Assembly (NCBI GenBank): GCA_030644725.1
Contig: CP130629.1
Span: forward strand, 2,798,501-2,862,500
DNA length: 64,000 nt
Source: Candidatus Electrothrix communis
Lineage (GTDB): Bacteria; Desulfobacterota; Desulfobulbia; Desulfobulbales; Desulfobulbaceae
Direction of reading: 5' to 3'
Shown here: one piece after another, positions 9,305-17,839 of the stretch
How the letters are laid out: the number at the start of each line of letters is the position of its first letter
Numbering within the stretch: position 1 is the stretch's first letter
Notes under the pieces: model-generated
What the model saw: only the letters and a program-made list of their open reading frames with translations
The model's database searches: none
Told to the model about the DNA's origin: nothing
Program-made: the position numbers and the translations under genes

Positions 9305-9832
9305 CTCGACTTCTCTTCAGGACAGTAGTTTTGATGGGGAAAATGCACCTTACGCCTGAACCAGAGCAGGAAGCTCATTTCTGCCAAGCACGAACAACAA
9401 GAGGCCATTCCACCTGCTTTGCTTTATCAGAAGCTTCTCAAGCCTGCGTCATTTCCTGTGCTATCCCAGTAACAGGATCCTTCCCCTTGATCAATTGCGT
9501 CAGACTCGATCGATCTTGTCAAGAAAATCCATTAGATTGGGGCGACTGAAATCAATCGAGTCTGACCCTATTGATAGGGAGTCCTCGTCTATGACATAGA
9601 GAATGGTCGTGGTACGACATAGGGAATGGTTTTGGAAAAAGCACTCTCTATGTTTTTCCGGGAGAAGCAGTGAGGGCGGAAAACGACGAGCTGCTTTGCT
9701 GTGTTTTCTCTGTTGACACGGGGGGATATGTTGCGTAAGCTGGGTGACTGTAAAATTTTGACGTTACGGAATTTGCTCCTGCCGAGAGCATGGGAAGTTT
9801 TTGCTTATCAATATTTTTTTTATGCCTACAAG
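9305..9832. other. Gene-poor stretch with inverted repeat and mobile-element debris
   Basis: About 530 bp without a convincing gene. It contains a 16-bp inverted repeat (9499-9514 and 9551-9566) and two near-direct copies of ACATAG-A/G-GAATGGT around 9594-9630. TTGACA at 9713 with a poor -10 may serve the SieB-like gene. The inverted-repeat sequence GAGTCTGACCC resembles sequence found near REP-associated transposase genes. Confidence 0.5.
9499..9566. repeat. Inverted repeat, 16-bp arms, 36-bp spacer
   Basis: GTCAGACTCGATCGAT at 9499-9514 faces ATCAATCGAGTCTGAC at 9551-9566; 15 of 16 bases pair. It may be the end of a small mobile element or a hairpin. Confidence 0.65.
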
Positions 9833-10363
9833 ATGAATATAGAAAACATTATCGGATGGCTAAAGCTGTCGGTAAAGCACATTTTTCCCGTCTTTCTTAT
9901 AACAGGTGTACTGCTGTTTATTCCAACAGCCCAGCTCACAACATTTGGAGTTGATGTTTTTGTCACAACGTATCGCATGTGGATTGGCTTGGCATTCCTT
10001 ACATCAGGGACGTTGCTCATTAGTCACTTTGTGTTTTGGTTAAAAGACAAGTTAGTTGAGTGGTGGCGTATTCGCAATCTTAAGAGAACGCTGCTGAATC
10101 TGAGTCCAGAGGAGAAAAGCATTCTTGCTGATTATATACTTTTGCAAACAAAGAGCCAGCAGCTTTCCTTCTTAGGCGGGATAGCTAATGGTCTTGAACG
10201 TAACCATCTTATCTATAGGTCTTCAAATTTAGGTTCTATATATGGTTTTGCTTATAATATACAACCGTGGGCTTGGGAGGAATTTAACAAGCATCCACAG
10301 TTACTTGAACCACAATTGAGCAGTAGACGACAAGAGTTGAAGGGATCGGGTAAATTGGGTTAA
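9833..10363 (+). CDS. SieB-like superinfection exclusion protein
   Basis: A 176-residue membrane protein from the ATG at 9833; a longer in-frame version exists but has an implausible N-terminus. Two hydrophobic segments lie at about 17-34 and 49-69, then a basic cytoplasmic part with L-S-P-E-E-K-S-I-L-A-D-Y and an N-G-L-E-R-N segment. This layout (two TM helices, L-S-x-E-E-K block, short beta-rich end) fits the SieB family, first known from lambdoid phages, where it aborts growth of superinfecting phage. No phage genes are nearby, so here it may be a stand-alone defence gene carried by mobile DNA. Family call is by pattern only. Confidence 0.65.
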   Translation: MNIENIIGWLKLSVKHIFPVFLITGVLLFIPTAQLTTFGVDVFVTTYRMWIGLAFLTSGTLLISHFVFWLKDKLVEWWRIRNLKRTLLNLSPEEKSILADYILLQTKSQQLSFLGGIANGLERNHLIYRSSNLGSIYGFAYNIQPWAWEEFNKHPQLLEPQLSSRRQELKGSGKLG

Positions 10364-10456
10364 AGAACGAGGTCTAACACATTGTTTTAGATATATTTCC
10401 AAGCAAATCGAGTAAATCGGGGGCAAACCACGTTTCCCTCCAGCTCTATACCAGCT

Positions 10457-11659
10457 CTACTCATGCCGCAAAGCATCAATAGGATCAAGCCGAGCCGCCT
10501 TCAAAGCCGGGAAATAGCCGAACACCACTCCGACAGCTGCGGAAAAGAGAAAGGCAATGCCGATGATCTTCAGATCAAGGATAAAGGGGATTCCCATCAT
10601 ATGAGTGAGGCCGAAGGACGCGCCCAGGGCTAGGATGATCCCAAAGATGCCACCAAAGGAGGAGAGTACCACCGCCTCGGTCAGAAACTGGAGCAGCACC
10701 TCGTGCTCAAAAGCCCCGATGGCCAGCCGGATGCCGATCTCACGGGTACGTTCCGTCACCGAAACCAGCATGATATTCATGATGCCGATACCGCCCACCA
10801 GCAGGCTGACCGCAGCCACTGAACTGAGCAGGGTGGTCATGGTCTTGGTGGTGCCGGTAAGCATGGCGGCCAGCTCCTTGGTGTCTCTGATACTGAAATT
10901 ATCCTCTTCATTGGCCGACAGATGCCGCCGTTTGCGCAGCAAGGCGGTCAGGTCTTCGGCGACCCTTTCCGTGGACACCCCGTCCATCACCGAAAGCTGG
11001 ATCGAGGAGACATCCCGGTTGCCGGTGAATCTGCGCTGCACTGCGGGCAGGGGCATGATGATCAGGTCGTCCTGATCACGGCCCATGCTGGACTGGCCCT
11101 TTTCCCGCAGCAGGCCGATCACCTTGCAGGAGACCTTGCCTAAGCGGATATTCCTGCCCACCGGGTCTTCGTCGGGAAAGAGATTTTTGTTCACTGTCTG
11201 ACCGATGACACAGACCGCCTTTCCTCCCAGTTCTTCGGCCGGTTCAAAAATCCTGCCGCTCTCAATTTCCCAGTTGCGTACCGTGAAAAAATCGTTGCTG
11301 CTGCCCGTTATACCGGTGGACCAGTTCCGGTTTCCGGCCACAGCGGTTGTGCCGGCGGAGCAGACCGGAGCGACCCCGTTCAGCGAAATAATCTCCTTGC
11401 GGATAGCCTGGACATCCCGCAGATTGAACTTGGGTGCTAAATCGCGGGAAGGCCCCCGGTGCTGACCCGGTGAGAGCATCAGGACGTTCGTGCCCATTGC
11501 CGCGATCTGGCCGGTAACCTGGGCCGTGGTGCCGTTACCGATGGTCACCAGAGTGATAACCGCAGCCACCCCGATGATGATGCCGAGCACGGTCAGGACA
11601 GAGCGCATGACATTGCGCCGGATGTCGCGTAGGGCCAGCAGGATCATTTTCAAAAACAT
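10457..11659 (-). CDS. MacB-like ABC transporter permease
   Basis: A 400-residue inner-membrane permease with the MacB/FtsX layout: one N-terminal TM segment (about 21-45), a roughly 200-residue periplasmic MacB_PCD domain, then three TM segments from about residue 275 onward (S-L-L-V-G-G-I-G-I-M-N-I-M-L-V is the family block). The R-T-R-E-I-G-I-R coupling motif is present. In E. coli MacB the ATPase and permease are one chain; here they are separate genes. It is the last gene of a four-gene efflux operon, adjacent to the ATPase stop. Confidence 0.93.
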   Translation of the reverse strand: MFLKMILLALRDIRRNVMRSVLTVLGIIIGVAAVITLVTIGNGTTAQVTGQIAAMGTNVLMLSPGQHRGPSRDLAPKFNLRDVQAIRKEIISLNGVAPVCSAGTTAVAGNRNWSTGITGSSNDFFTVRNWEIESGRIFEPAEELGGKAVCVIGQTVNKNLFPDEDPVGRNIRLGKVSCKVIGLLREKGQSSMGRDQDDLIIMPLPAVQRRFTGNRDVSSIQLSVMDGVSTERVAEDLTALLRKRRHLSANEEDNFSIRDTKELAAMLTGTTKTMTTLLSSVAAVSLLVGGIGIMNIMLVSVTERTREIGIRLAIGAFEHEVLLQFLTEAVVLSSFGGIFGIILALGASFGLTHMMGIPFILDLKIIGIAFLFSAAVGVVFGYFPALKAARLDPIDALRHE

Positions 11660-12358
11660 TCAGCCTTCCTCCTTTTCAGCATCAGATGCCACCTGGCCGT
11701 CGACAAAACGGATAATCCTCTTGGTATAGGCGGCCATCTCCGATTCATGGGTGACCATGACAATAGTAATCCCCTTATCTCGGTTCAACCCCACCAGTAA
11801 CTCCATAATCTCGTGACTGCGGGAGGTGTCCAGGTTGCCGGTGGGTTCATCGGCAAACAAGATCGCAGGCTCAGTGACGATGGCCCGGGCAATGGCCACC
11901 CGCTGCTGCTGGCCGCCGGAAAGCTCGCCCGGCGTGTGTACTTCCCGGCCCTCCAGCCCGACAACCTTGAGGGCCTGCCGGGCCATTTCCCGCCGTTGAC
12001 GGCCCGGAGTGCCCCGATACACCAGAGGCAGTTCAACATTTTCCAGGGCCGAGGTTCGGTTAAGGAGGTTGAAGCCCTGGAAGACAAAGCCGAGATAAAA
12101 ACGGCGGAGCATGGCCAACTGCTTGCGGCTCAGCTCACTGACCTCCACCCCGCCAAAACGGTATTGACCAGAGGTCGGTGTGTCCAGGCAACCGAGGATA
12201 TTCATGCAGGTGGACTTTCCGGAACCGCTGGGCCCCATGATGGCGACGAAATCACCCTTGCCGATATCCAGATCCACCCCGTGCAGGGCATAGGTCCGGG
12301 CCTGGCCGATGCCGTAGGCCTTGGTGATATCCCGGAGGCTGATCAGCGGGGCACTCAT
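11660..12358 (-). CDS. MacB/LolD-type ABC transporter ATP-binding protein
   Basis: A 232-residue ATPase. Walker A is G-P-S-G-S-G-K-S at 42-49, the signature L-S-G-G-Q at 146-150, and Walker B ends in D170-E171. The FtsE/LolD/MacB subfamily is clear from the [15 protein letters not shown] block. It powers the permease encoded just downstream. Its ATG overlaps the adaptor gene's stop (ATGA), so the two are translationally coupled. Confidence 0.95.
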   Translation of the reverse strand: MSAPLISLRDITKAYGIGQARTYALHGVDLDIGKGDFVAIMGPSGSGKSTCMNILGCLDTPTSGQYRFGGVEVSELSRKQLAMLRRFYLGFVFQGFNLLNRTSALENVELPLVYRGTPGRQRREMARQALKVVGLEGREVHTPGELSGGQQQRVAIARAIVTEPAILFADEPTGNLDTSRSHEIMELLVGLNRDKGITIVMVTHESEMAAYTKRIIRFVDGQVASDAEKEEG

Positions 12359-13650
12359 CTCGCTTTTCCGCCGCTCAGGGCGGCTGTAATGACCTGTTCA
12401 CCCGGCCTGAGATCTCCTTCCAGAATTGCTGTGCCGCTGCCGTCTGTGAATCCGGTTTTGACCTTTACTTGACGAGGCTGCCCGTCCTTGAGCAGCACCC
12501 AAACGCTCTGCTGGCTGTTTTTCTTTTTCGCAGGCGGAGATTGCCGGTTTCTTCTTGGTCGCCGGGGCATGATGGCGCTCAGCAGAGAAGGTTTCTTTTT
12601 TTGCCCGCTCTTCATAGACGGTGGACTGAAGCGCAGGGCCGCATTGGGTACAGTCAGGGCCTGTTCCACCTTTTGCACCACGATTTCAGCGGTGGCGGTC
12701 ATACCCGGCCTGAGAGCCAGATCCGTATTATCCACCATGAGCACGGTCTCATAGGTCACCACCCCGTCAGTGACGGTTGAGGCGAAGCGTACCTGCCGAA
12801 TCACTGCGGAGAACTTACGCTCAGGATAGGCATCCACGGTAAAGACCGCTTCCTGTCCCTCCTTGACTTGGCCGATATCCGCCTCATCAACCGCCACATG
12901 CAGTTCCATCTTGGTCAAGTCTTCAGCAAGTTTGAACAGCACCGGCGCGGAAAAGGAGGCAGCCACAGTCTGACCCTTCTCAATATTCCGGCTCAGGACA
13001 ATGCCGTTGACTGGGGAGATGATTTCTGCCTTGGCTAATTCGTTCAGGGTGATATCCAGCCGTGCTTGGACTTCGGCAACCCCGGCCTCTGCGCTGGCCT
13101 TGTCTGCCCTGGCCCGTGCCGCTGCGGCCTTGGCACTGTCCATTTCCGCCTTTGCAGGCAGCTTGCCCTTGCTTAAGGTGTGGACCTTTTCCAGCTGGCG
13201 AAGTTTAGCCGCTGTTTCGTTGATGGTTGCTTGAGCCTGGGCCACTTTGGCCTTTGCCGCCTGAAAAGAGGCTTGGGTCTGTTTGACCTGGGCTTCAAGT
13301 TTGGATACATCCAGTCGGGCCAGCACCTGTCCCTCGGTGACTTGATCATTAAAATCCACCAGCACCGCCTCGATATTGCCGGAAAGCTCGCTGCCCACAT
13401 CCACTTCATTGGTCGGTTCCAGGGTGCCGGTTGCCGTCACCGTAACGACCAAATCAGCAATACTGACCGCTTCTGTCTTATAGCTCATCTCCGGCCCTCC
13501 GCCTTCCGTTCCCTGCTGGTGAAAATAAAGAAAAGCACCGGCAGCACAACAGAGCAGCAGAACCAGCAGACAGAATCGACATTTTCCGCCTTTCTTGCGG
13601 GATGATTGCAGGACTGCGGCAATGTCCAGTTCTGTTTCTTTTGCGCTCAT
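12355..13650 (-). CDS. MacA-like periplasmic adaptor (HlyD/RND membrane fusion protein)
   Basis: A 431-residue adaptor. The start at 13650 is preferred because GGAG lies just upstream and the ATG overlaps the stop of the outer-membrane gene (TGATG). A TM anchor lies at about 23-42. The lipoyl half-motifs (E-V-D-V-G-S-E-L-S-G-N-I-E-A-V and V-N-G-I-V-L-S-R-N-I-E-K-G-Q-T-V) flank a long alanine-rich coiled hairpin at about 100-190. It links the inner-membrane ABC pump to the outer-membrane channel. A very basic insert (R-R-P-R-R-N-R) near residue 355 is unusual. Confidence 0.93.
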   Translation of the reverse strand: MSAKETELDIAAVLQSSRKKGGKCRFCLLVLLLCCAAGAFLYFHQQGTEGGGPEMSYKTEAVSIADLVVTVTATGTLEPTNEVDVGSELSGNIEAVLVDFNDQVTEGQVLARLDVSKLEAQVKQTQASFQAAKAKVAQAQATINETAAKLRQLEKVHTLSKGKLPAKAEMDSAKAAAARARADKASAEAGVAEVQARLDITLNELAKAEIISPVNGIVLSRNIEKGQTVAASFSAPVLFKLAEDLTKMELHVAVDEADIGQVKEGQEAVFTVDAYPERKFSAVIRQVRFASTVTDGVVTYETVLMVDNTDLALRPGMTATAEIVVQKVEQALTVPNAALRFSPPSMKSGQKKKPSLLSAIMPRRPRRNRQSPPAKKKNSQQSVWVLLKDGQPRQVKVKTGFTDGSGTAILEGDLRPGEQVITAALSGGKAR

Positions 13651-15110
13651 CAGATGTTCTCCTTCGAGGTTATTGCATCCGCAGGGTCTGCCGGGCAGCA
13701 GGGCCAACCGCCGCCCAAGGCCTTGTACAGGCGGATGAAATTGATCGCCATATTGCCCTCACTGCCAGCCAGCTTATTAGTAAAGGAGAGCAGGGTCTGC
13801 TGGGTTGTCAGCACGGTGGTAAAATCAATAAGACCGGCCTGATATTTTTTCTCTGCCAGCTTAGCCGCATGTTCCGCCTCTTTGACCGCTCTGACCAAGG
13901 AAGCTTTTCTGCCCTGTTCGTTGACATAGGCGGTCAGAGCATTTTCAATCTCTTCTTGAGCAGCGAGTACCGCAGCTTCATATTCGATCAACGCCTGCTT
14001 TTGCTGAGAGGTCTGTACCTGAATATTTTTTCGGATTGCTCCGGCATCAAACAGATGCCAGGATGCACTCAACCCGGCCTGTTCTGCCCAGAAGGCAGGA
14101 CTGAAGAGATTTTCGGCAAAGTGAGCCACGGATATACCGTTAATGCCAATGACCCCGCTCAGCCGAAGTTTCGGGTACAGCTCTGCGGTGGCTACCCCGA
14201 CCCGCGCGGTCTGGGCAATGAGTTCGCTTTCCGCTCTGCGAATATCAGGCCGACGGCGAAGAATATCAGCAGGGATCCCCACAGCTACGGTTGCCGGAAT
14301 TTTGGGAATGTTTTTTTCCGTTTTGAGTTCATCATGCAGGGTGCCTGGGGGCTCGCCGAGCAGAACAGCCAGCCGGTTCATGGAAGACATGATGGAGGTC
14401 TCCAGGGCAGGGATCTGCGCCTCAGAGCTTTCCAGATTATATTGCGCCTGATGCAGGGCCAGTTCATCATCCAGACCGGCTTCATGCTGCCACTGCACCA
14501 GCTGCCGGGTTTCGCGCTGTATGGCAAGACTTTTGCGCACATTGAGCAGCTGAACTTGGGAACTGCGCAGTTCGACGTAGTTCAAAGCGACCTCGGCTGT
14601 CAGGGAGACCAGCACATCCCGTAGGTTTTCTTGACCGGTTTGCAGATCAGCGTCTGCTGCTTCAAGAGAGCGATGGACGCTGCCGAACAGATCAGCCTCC
14701 CAGCCCGCATTAAGGCCGGTGCCGTAGTTTTCGCCAGAACTCTCGTTGCCGTCACGCTTCCAGGAAGCAGACCCTGTAGCATCTAAGGACGGAAATTTGG
14801 CTGTAGTCTGGATTTCTCGTTGGAGGCGGGCCTGCTCTACTCGTTCCGCTGCGGTTTTCAGATCAAGATTGCCGTTCACAGCCCGTGTTATCAGGGAGGA
14901 GAGCTGCTCATCTTCTAGCATCTCCCACCATGATGCCAATTGCCGGGGATCAGCCTGTTCTGCCTGTAACCCTTTGAGTAGGGGAGAGTGCCACTGTTCA
15001 GCCAGACAAAGTTCTGGCTTTTGATAATCTGGCCCAACCACTGCACAGGCAGTCAGGATCTGAAAAAGAAGACCGTACAAGAGCACGGAACTGAAGGGAT
15101 ATTTTTTCAT
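13650..15110 (-). CDS. TolC/NodT family outer-membrane efflux lipoprotein
   Basis: A 486-residue outer-membrane factor. The N-terminus is a lipoprotein signal with L-T-A-C lipobox (Cys at about 22), followed by A-V-V-G-P-D-Y-x-x-P, the NodT-family opening. Two long helical repeats with L-I-x-x-A and R-P-D-I-R-R-A-E blocks make the tunnel. It is first in the efflux operon and overlaps the adaptor start. Together the four genes encode a complete tripartite pump of MacAB-TolC type for peptides, macrolides or lipid-like substrates; the real substrate is unknown. Confidence 0.93.
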   Translation of the reverse strand: MKKYPFSSVLLYGLLFQILTACAVVGPDYQKPELCLAEQWHSPLLKGLQAEQADPRQLASWWEMLEDEQLSSLITRAVNGNLDLKTAAERVEQARLQREIQTTAKFPSLDATGSASWKRDGNESSGENYGTGLNAGWEADLFGSVHRSLEAADADLQTGQENLRDVLVSLTAEVALNYVELRSSQVQLLNVRKSLAIQRETRQLVQWQHEAGLDDELALHQAQYNLESSEAQIPALETSIMSSMNRLAVLLGEPPGTLHDELKTEKNIPKIPATVAVGIPADILRRRPDIRRAESELIAQTARVGVATAELYPKLRLSGVIGINGISVAHFAENLFSPAFWAEQAGLSASWHLFDAGAIRKNIQVQTSQQKQALIEYEAAVLAAQEEIENALTAYVNEQGRKASLVRAVKEAEHAAKLAEKKYQAGLIDFTTVLTTQQTLLSFTNKLAGSEGNMAINFIRLYKALGGGWPCCPADPADAITSKENI

Positions 15111-15376
15111 GCTGTTTAAATATTTGCCTAGGCAGGTTCAGGAACGCATGCCTTCATTTTCCGGCAGTACATTCTTTTGTTATCATTATACATCTTAGCG
15201 GAGACCTTGGCTGCTTTAATAATCCCAACCGCCGAATAGCTGGCAAGCAGGAGGTAAACCGGCAAGAGAATGTTTTTTATGGAAGGAACAGTTCCTTTGC
15301 AAGGAGCTGGTCAATCCCTGTACCTTTTACTATAGGAGAATTATGTAAAGAAAACGTGTTGCTCCGGTGAAAACTT

Positions 15377-15392
15377 GTAAAGGGTTTGTAAA
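15377..15392 (+). promoter_or_regulatory. CpxR-like box GTAAA-N6-GTAAA
   Basis: The sequence TTGTAAAGGGTTTGTAAAA holds two GTAAA half-sites one helical turn apart. The same arrangement recurs upstream of the CpxR/CpxA-like operon at 20723. The E. coli CpxR consensus is GTAAA-N5-GTAAA, so the six-base spacing is a small deviation. It ends 98 bp before the start of the cysteine-rich protein gene. Confidence 0.6.
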
Positions 15393-15418
15393 AAGGAAGT
15401 GGTCACGCTGAAATAACC

Positions 15419-15448
15419 TTGCTCAAGGGCAAGCCGACATAGTATGCT
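15419..15448 (+). promoter_or_regulatory. Candidate sigma-70 promoter of the cysteine-rich protein gene
   Basis: TTGCTC at 15419-15424, an 18-bp spacer and TATGCT at 15443-15448. It lies 26 bp downstream of the Cpx-like box, a distance suited to activation, and 42 bp before the ATG. Confidence 0.4.
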
Positions 15449-15490
15449 AATACTCTTACATATTCATTTAACAAAACAGGAGAAAAGCGG

Positions 15491-16630
15491 ATGAAAAAAA
15501 CGATAATGGCCTGCGCCTTCCTTGTAGGAGCCTTTTTTTGCATCGGACAGTATGCTGTCGGCGCAGAGAGTGAATGCAATGTTTTCAGCGCATCACGATG
15601 GGGCGGCGAGCAGATTTATACAAACTGCGAGGAGTGCCTCGGGCAAAGCAGGCAATGCGAGAAACGTTGTTTCGATACAAATGCCACCTGCACGGCTGTC
15701 GGCTATGACCGATACGGCTTCCGCAGCACTGTGCAGGGCCCACAGGCTCAAAAAGAACGGCGAGCCAGAAAAAAAGCTGTTCGGCAATGTGAGCAACAGG
15801 GGTTAAGAGATTGCGCTATTGATCGTTGCACAGAAGAGAAAGTCCTCCGACCGGAGAGCGTGGAGGTCTGTCGTTCTCAACCGGTGGTGCCTGACCGGCC
15901 ACGTCGAGGCTGGGGCAGGAATAAAGATAAAAAAACAGAATATCGTTGCGGTATTTTTCCCAAATCCCCCCAGGCACCGCAACGTGAATATCCCAGCTGC
16001 GAAGCTTGTGTACAGGAGCACGGGCAATGTGAGGAACGTTGCGCTGAATCCGGTTATACCTGTGCGGCTGTGGGCTATAGCCGCTACGGTTTTCAAGAAA
16101 CAATCCAGGGTGATCTTGCCGATAACCAGCAAAGAGCGAAACAAAGGGGCATGCGGCAATGTTACGATGCTGGCCTCAACGGATGTGCCCTTGGGCAATG
16201 TAGCGAAACAATGCGCTTTGATCCTAAGAGAGTGACTCCTTGTCAGACGCAAACGGTGACGAAGAAGAAAAAGAATAACAACAAAAAAAAGACAAACAAG
16301 AACAAGAATATAAAAAAGAAATCACCCCCCCCAGTGGTTCCACAACCAACCCAAAAATATGTGACTTCCTGGCAGCACCTCAAAGGGAAATGTCAGGGAA
16401 GATCAACCCCTAAGGTGGCTCAACAATGCGGTAACCGGGGTTTCTGGCACGGAATCTCTTGCCGGGTGACCTGGAGTGACGGCAGCACCCAGGATCTGCA
16501 CGGAAAAGTTGATCTGATTGATCCCTACGGACGAGCTTACTGCACTCGAAGCACTCGTCCTGCCCGTTTCAACTGTGTCAGCAGGTGCGATAACACCAAC
16601 GGTCTCTTGATGAGCTTGCCGAAGCCGTAG
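15491..16630 (+). CDS. Exported cysteine-rich protein with two 10-Cys repeats (unknown family)
   Basis: A 379-residue protein with a clear signal peptide (residues 1-25, cleaved near Y-A-V-G-A) and a good ribosome site (AGGAG). Two tandem repeats (about 28-138 and 152-257) share ten cysteines at exactly the same spacings: C-x16-C-x2-C-x6-C-x3-C-x6-C-x32-C-x7-C-x4-C-x13-C. Each repeat carries A-V-G-Y-x-R-Y-G-F and ends with a valine-flanked Cys. A low-complexity Lys/Asn linker (about 257-285) leads to a C-terminal domain with six more cysteines and a W-S-D-G-S motif. I do not recognise the fold. It is probably periplasmic or surface, disulfide-bonded, and possibly Cpx-regulated. Confidence 0.88.
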   Translation: MKKTIMACAFLVGAFFCIGQYAVGAESECNVFSASRWGGEQIYTNCEECLGQSRQCEKRCFDTNATCTAVGYDRYGFRSTVQGPQAQKERRARKKAVRQCEQQGLRDCAIDRCTEEKVLRPESVEVCRSQPVVPDRPRRGWGRNKDKKTEYRCGIFPKSPQAPQREYPSCEACVQEHGQCEERCAESGYTCAAVGYSRYGFQETIQGDLADNQQRAKQRGMRQCYDAGLNGCALGQCSETMRFDPKRVTPCQTQTVTKKKKNNNKKKTNKNKNIKKKSPPPVVPQPTQKYVTSWQHLKGKCQGRSTPKVAQQCGNRGFWHGISCRVTWSDGSTQDLHGKVDLIDPYGRAYCTRSTRPARFNCVSRCDNTNGLLMSLPKP

Positions 16631-16641
16631 GCACCAAAGCA

Positions 16642-16676
16642 GACCAGCGAGGCGGCCTGATGCCGCCTCGCTGGTC
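16642..16676. terminator. Perfect 15-bp hairpin between convergent genes
   Basis: GACCAGCGAGGCGGC pairs perfectly with GCCGCCTCGCTGGTC across a 5-base loop. It starts 11 bp after the stop of the cysteine-rich gene and lies before the convergent NlpC-like gene, so it likely stops transcription from both sides. No T-run is present. Confidence 0.75.
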
Positions 16677-16702
16677 ACCTACTCAGCCGGACCCGCTGTC
16701 TC

Positions 16703-17839
16703 CTAGGGTCGGACAAGCCGGGCTGCGGCAACCAGCTGCTCGCATCCGTTGCCAAAGGGCGGATAACCGGCCTTGGTCGGCGTACGCCTATGCCAACGGG
16801 TTATTGAGGCCGCAGTCTTACCTCTTCGACCATGCCCGTGAAAAAGCTCATAGCTGATCACCTTACCCGATTTATCTTTATGCACCCGCGTAACAACGCC
16901 CACATGACGAATTCCGTTCCGCCGAGTCAAAAGGCTCTTCACAGTAAATTTTTTATACACCACCCCCGCCCGACCGAAAAAAAAGACCATTCCCGGCCTG
17001 ATCAGGTCAGGACGTTCTAAGGCGTTTCTGATAAGAATCAGCTCTCCTTGCTCATGGTACCAGCGGGCAATATTTCTGGAATCCCGATACTGTTTAGGCA
17101 AAGGATACGCATGGTCGGGACAGCGTCTTTTCATCCCCAGCAGCACCCGATGAAAAATACCTGAACAATCGCTGAGCGGCCCTATACCGTAGAGGATGGA
17201 CCGGGACTCCAGAAATGCAACTGTTGCCCGCAATGCAGGTATCAGGCCCCCTTCGCAGGCGGACGTATCATCTTCGCCTACGATGTCGGCAAAATATTCT
17301 TGCACCGATCTTCCCGGCGGCGCAATCCGCCTCTTCTTCCCCGCAGGTTTCAGGAGGACAACAGGCGGGGGCAAGCTCTCCTTCTGTTCAGGTGCCACAC
17401 ATATTGCCGGACCACTCCCCCCAGGATGAAGAAAGGGGAAAACGCAAGATTGCGCATCCAGTCGAATATCTCTACATTGCTCGTCAAATTGAACTTCTTC
17501 CTGCTCTGCCGTCTCTGTTGTCGAGACAAGGGAAGACTCAGCCTCATCCAAGGTGCTGCCGGGTTCAGGTTGAACCGGTTCGGTTTTTTCCTCAACAGCA
17601 GGCTCCTTTTCTCCCCTCGGTTGTTCTTCCGCTGGTTGCTCGGAGGGCGCTCGCGGCTCCACACGGATCAGTTCTTTTTCTTCCGCAGGTTGCTCAGAAG
17701 GAACCGGCTGCTCCATAGGGATCGGTTCTTTTACCGGTTCTGGTTGTGAGCATCTCCCCAAAAGAAAAACCCCGGCCAAGGCCGCGATAAGCAGAAAAAA
17801 CCGGACAGTTTTCAAATGAAAAAAATCCGTAGATTTCAT
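16703..17839 (-). CDS. Membrane-anchored NlpC/P60- or CHAP-like cysteine peptidase domain protein
   Basis: A 378-residue protein. A hydrophobic N-terminal segment (13-28) ends in L-L-G-R-C, which looks like a lipobox but has Arg before the Cys, so lipidation is doubtful. A Pro/Glu-rich stretch (about 32-115) follows, probably a spacer through the periplasm. The C-terminal domain has S-D-C-S-G near residue 224 and H-V-G-V-V near 317, with H-G-H-G after, consistent with the Cys-His pair of NlpC/P60 or CHAP peptidoglycan hydrolases. Its ATG overlaps the stop of amrS (ATGA). The catalytic assignment is inferred from motif spacing. Confidence 0.65.
   Translation of the reverse strand: MKSTDFFHLKTVRFFLLIAALAGVFLLGRCSQPEPVKEPIPMEQPVPSEQPAEEKELIRVEPRAPSEQPAEEQPRGEKEPAVEEKTEPVQPEPGSTLDEAESSLVSTTETAEQEEVQFDEQCRDIRLDAQSCVFPFLHPGGSGPAICVAPEQKESLPPPVVLLKPAGKKRRIAPPGRSVQEYFADIVGEDDTSACEGGLIPALRATVAFLESRSILYGIGPLSDCSGIFHRVLLGMKRRCPDHAYPLPKQYRDSRNIARWYHEQGELILIRNALERPDLIRPGMVFFFGRAGVVYKKFTVKSLLTRRNGIRHVGVVTRVHKDKSGKVISYELFHGHGRRGKTAASITRWHRRTPTKAGYPPFGNGCEQLVAAARLVRP

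Larger units (their letters stand above)
15111..15490. other. Divergent regulatory region between efflux operon and cysteine-rich gene
   Basis: 380 bp without a gene. It must hold promoters in both directions. A Cpx-like direct repeat (15377-15392) and a candidate sigma-70 promoter (15419-15448) both fit the rightward gene better. For the leftward operon no clear promoter was picked. Confidence 0.6.

Noticed and set aside
13602..14624. 340-codon rightward frame antisense to the TolC-type gene
   Set aside because: No family match, odd composition, complete overlap with a clear outer-membrane factor gene.
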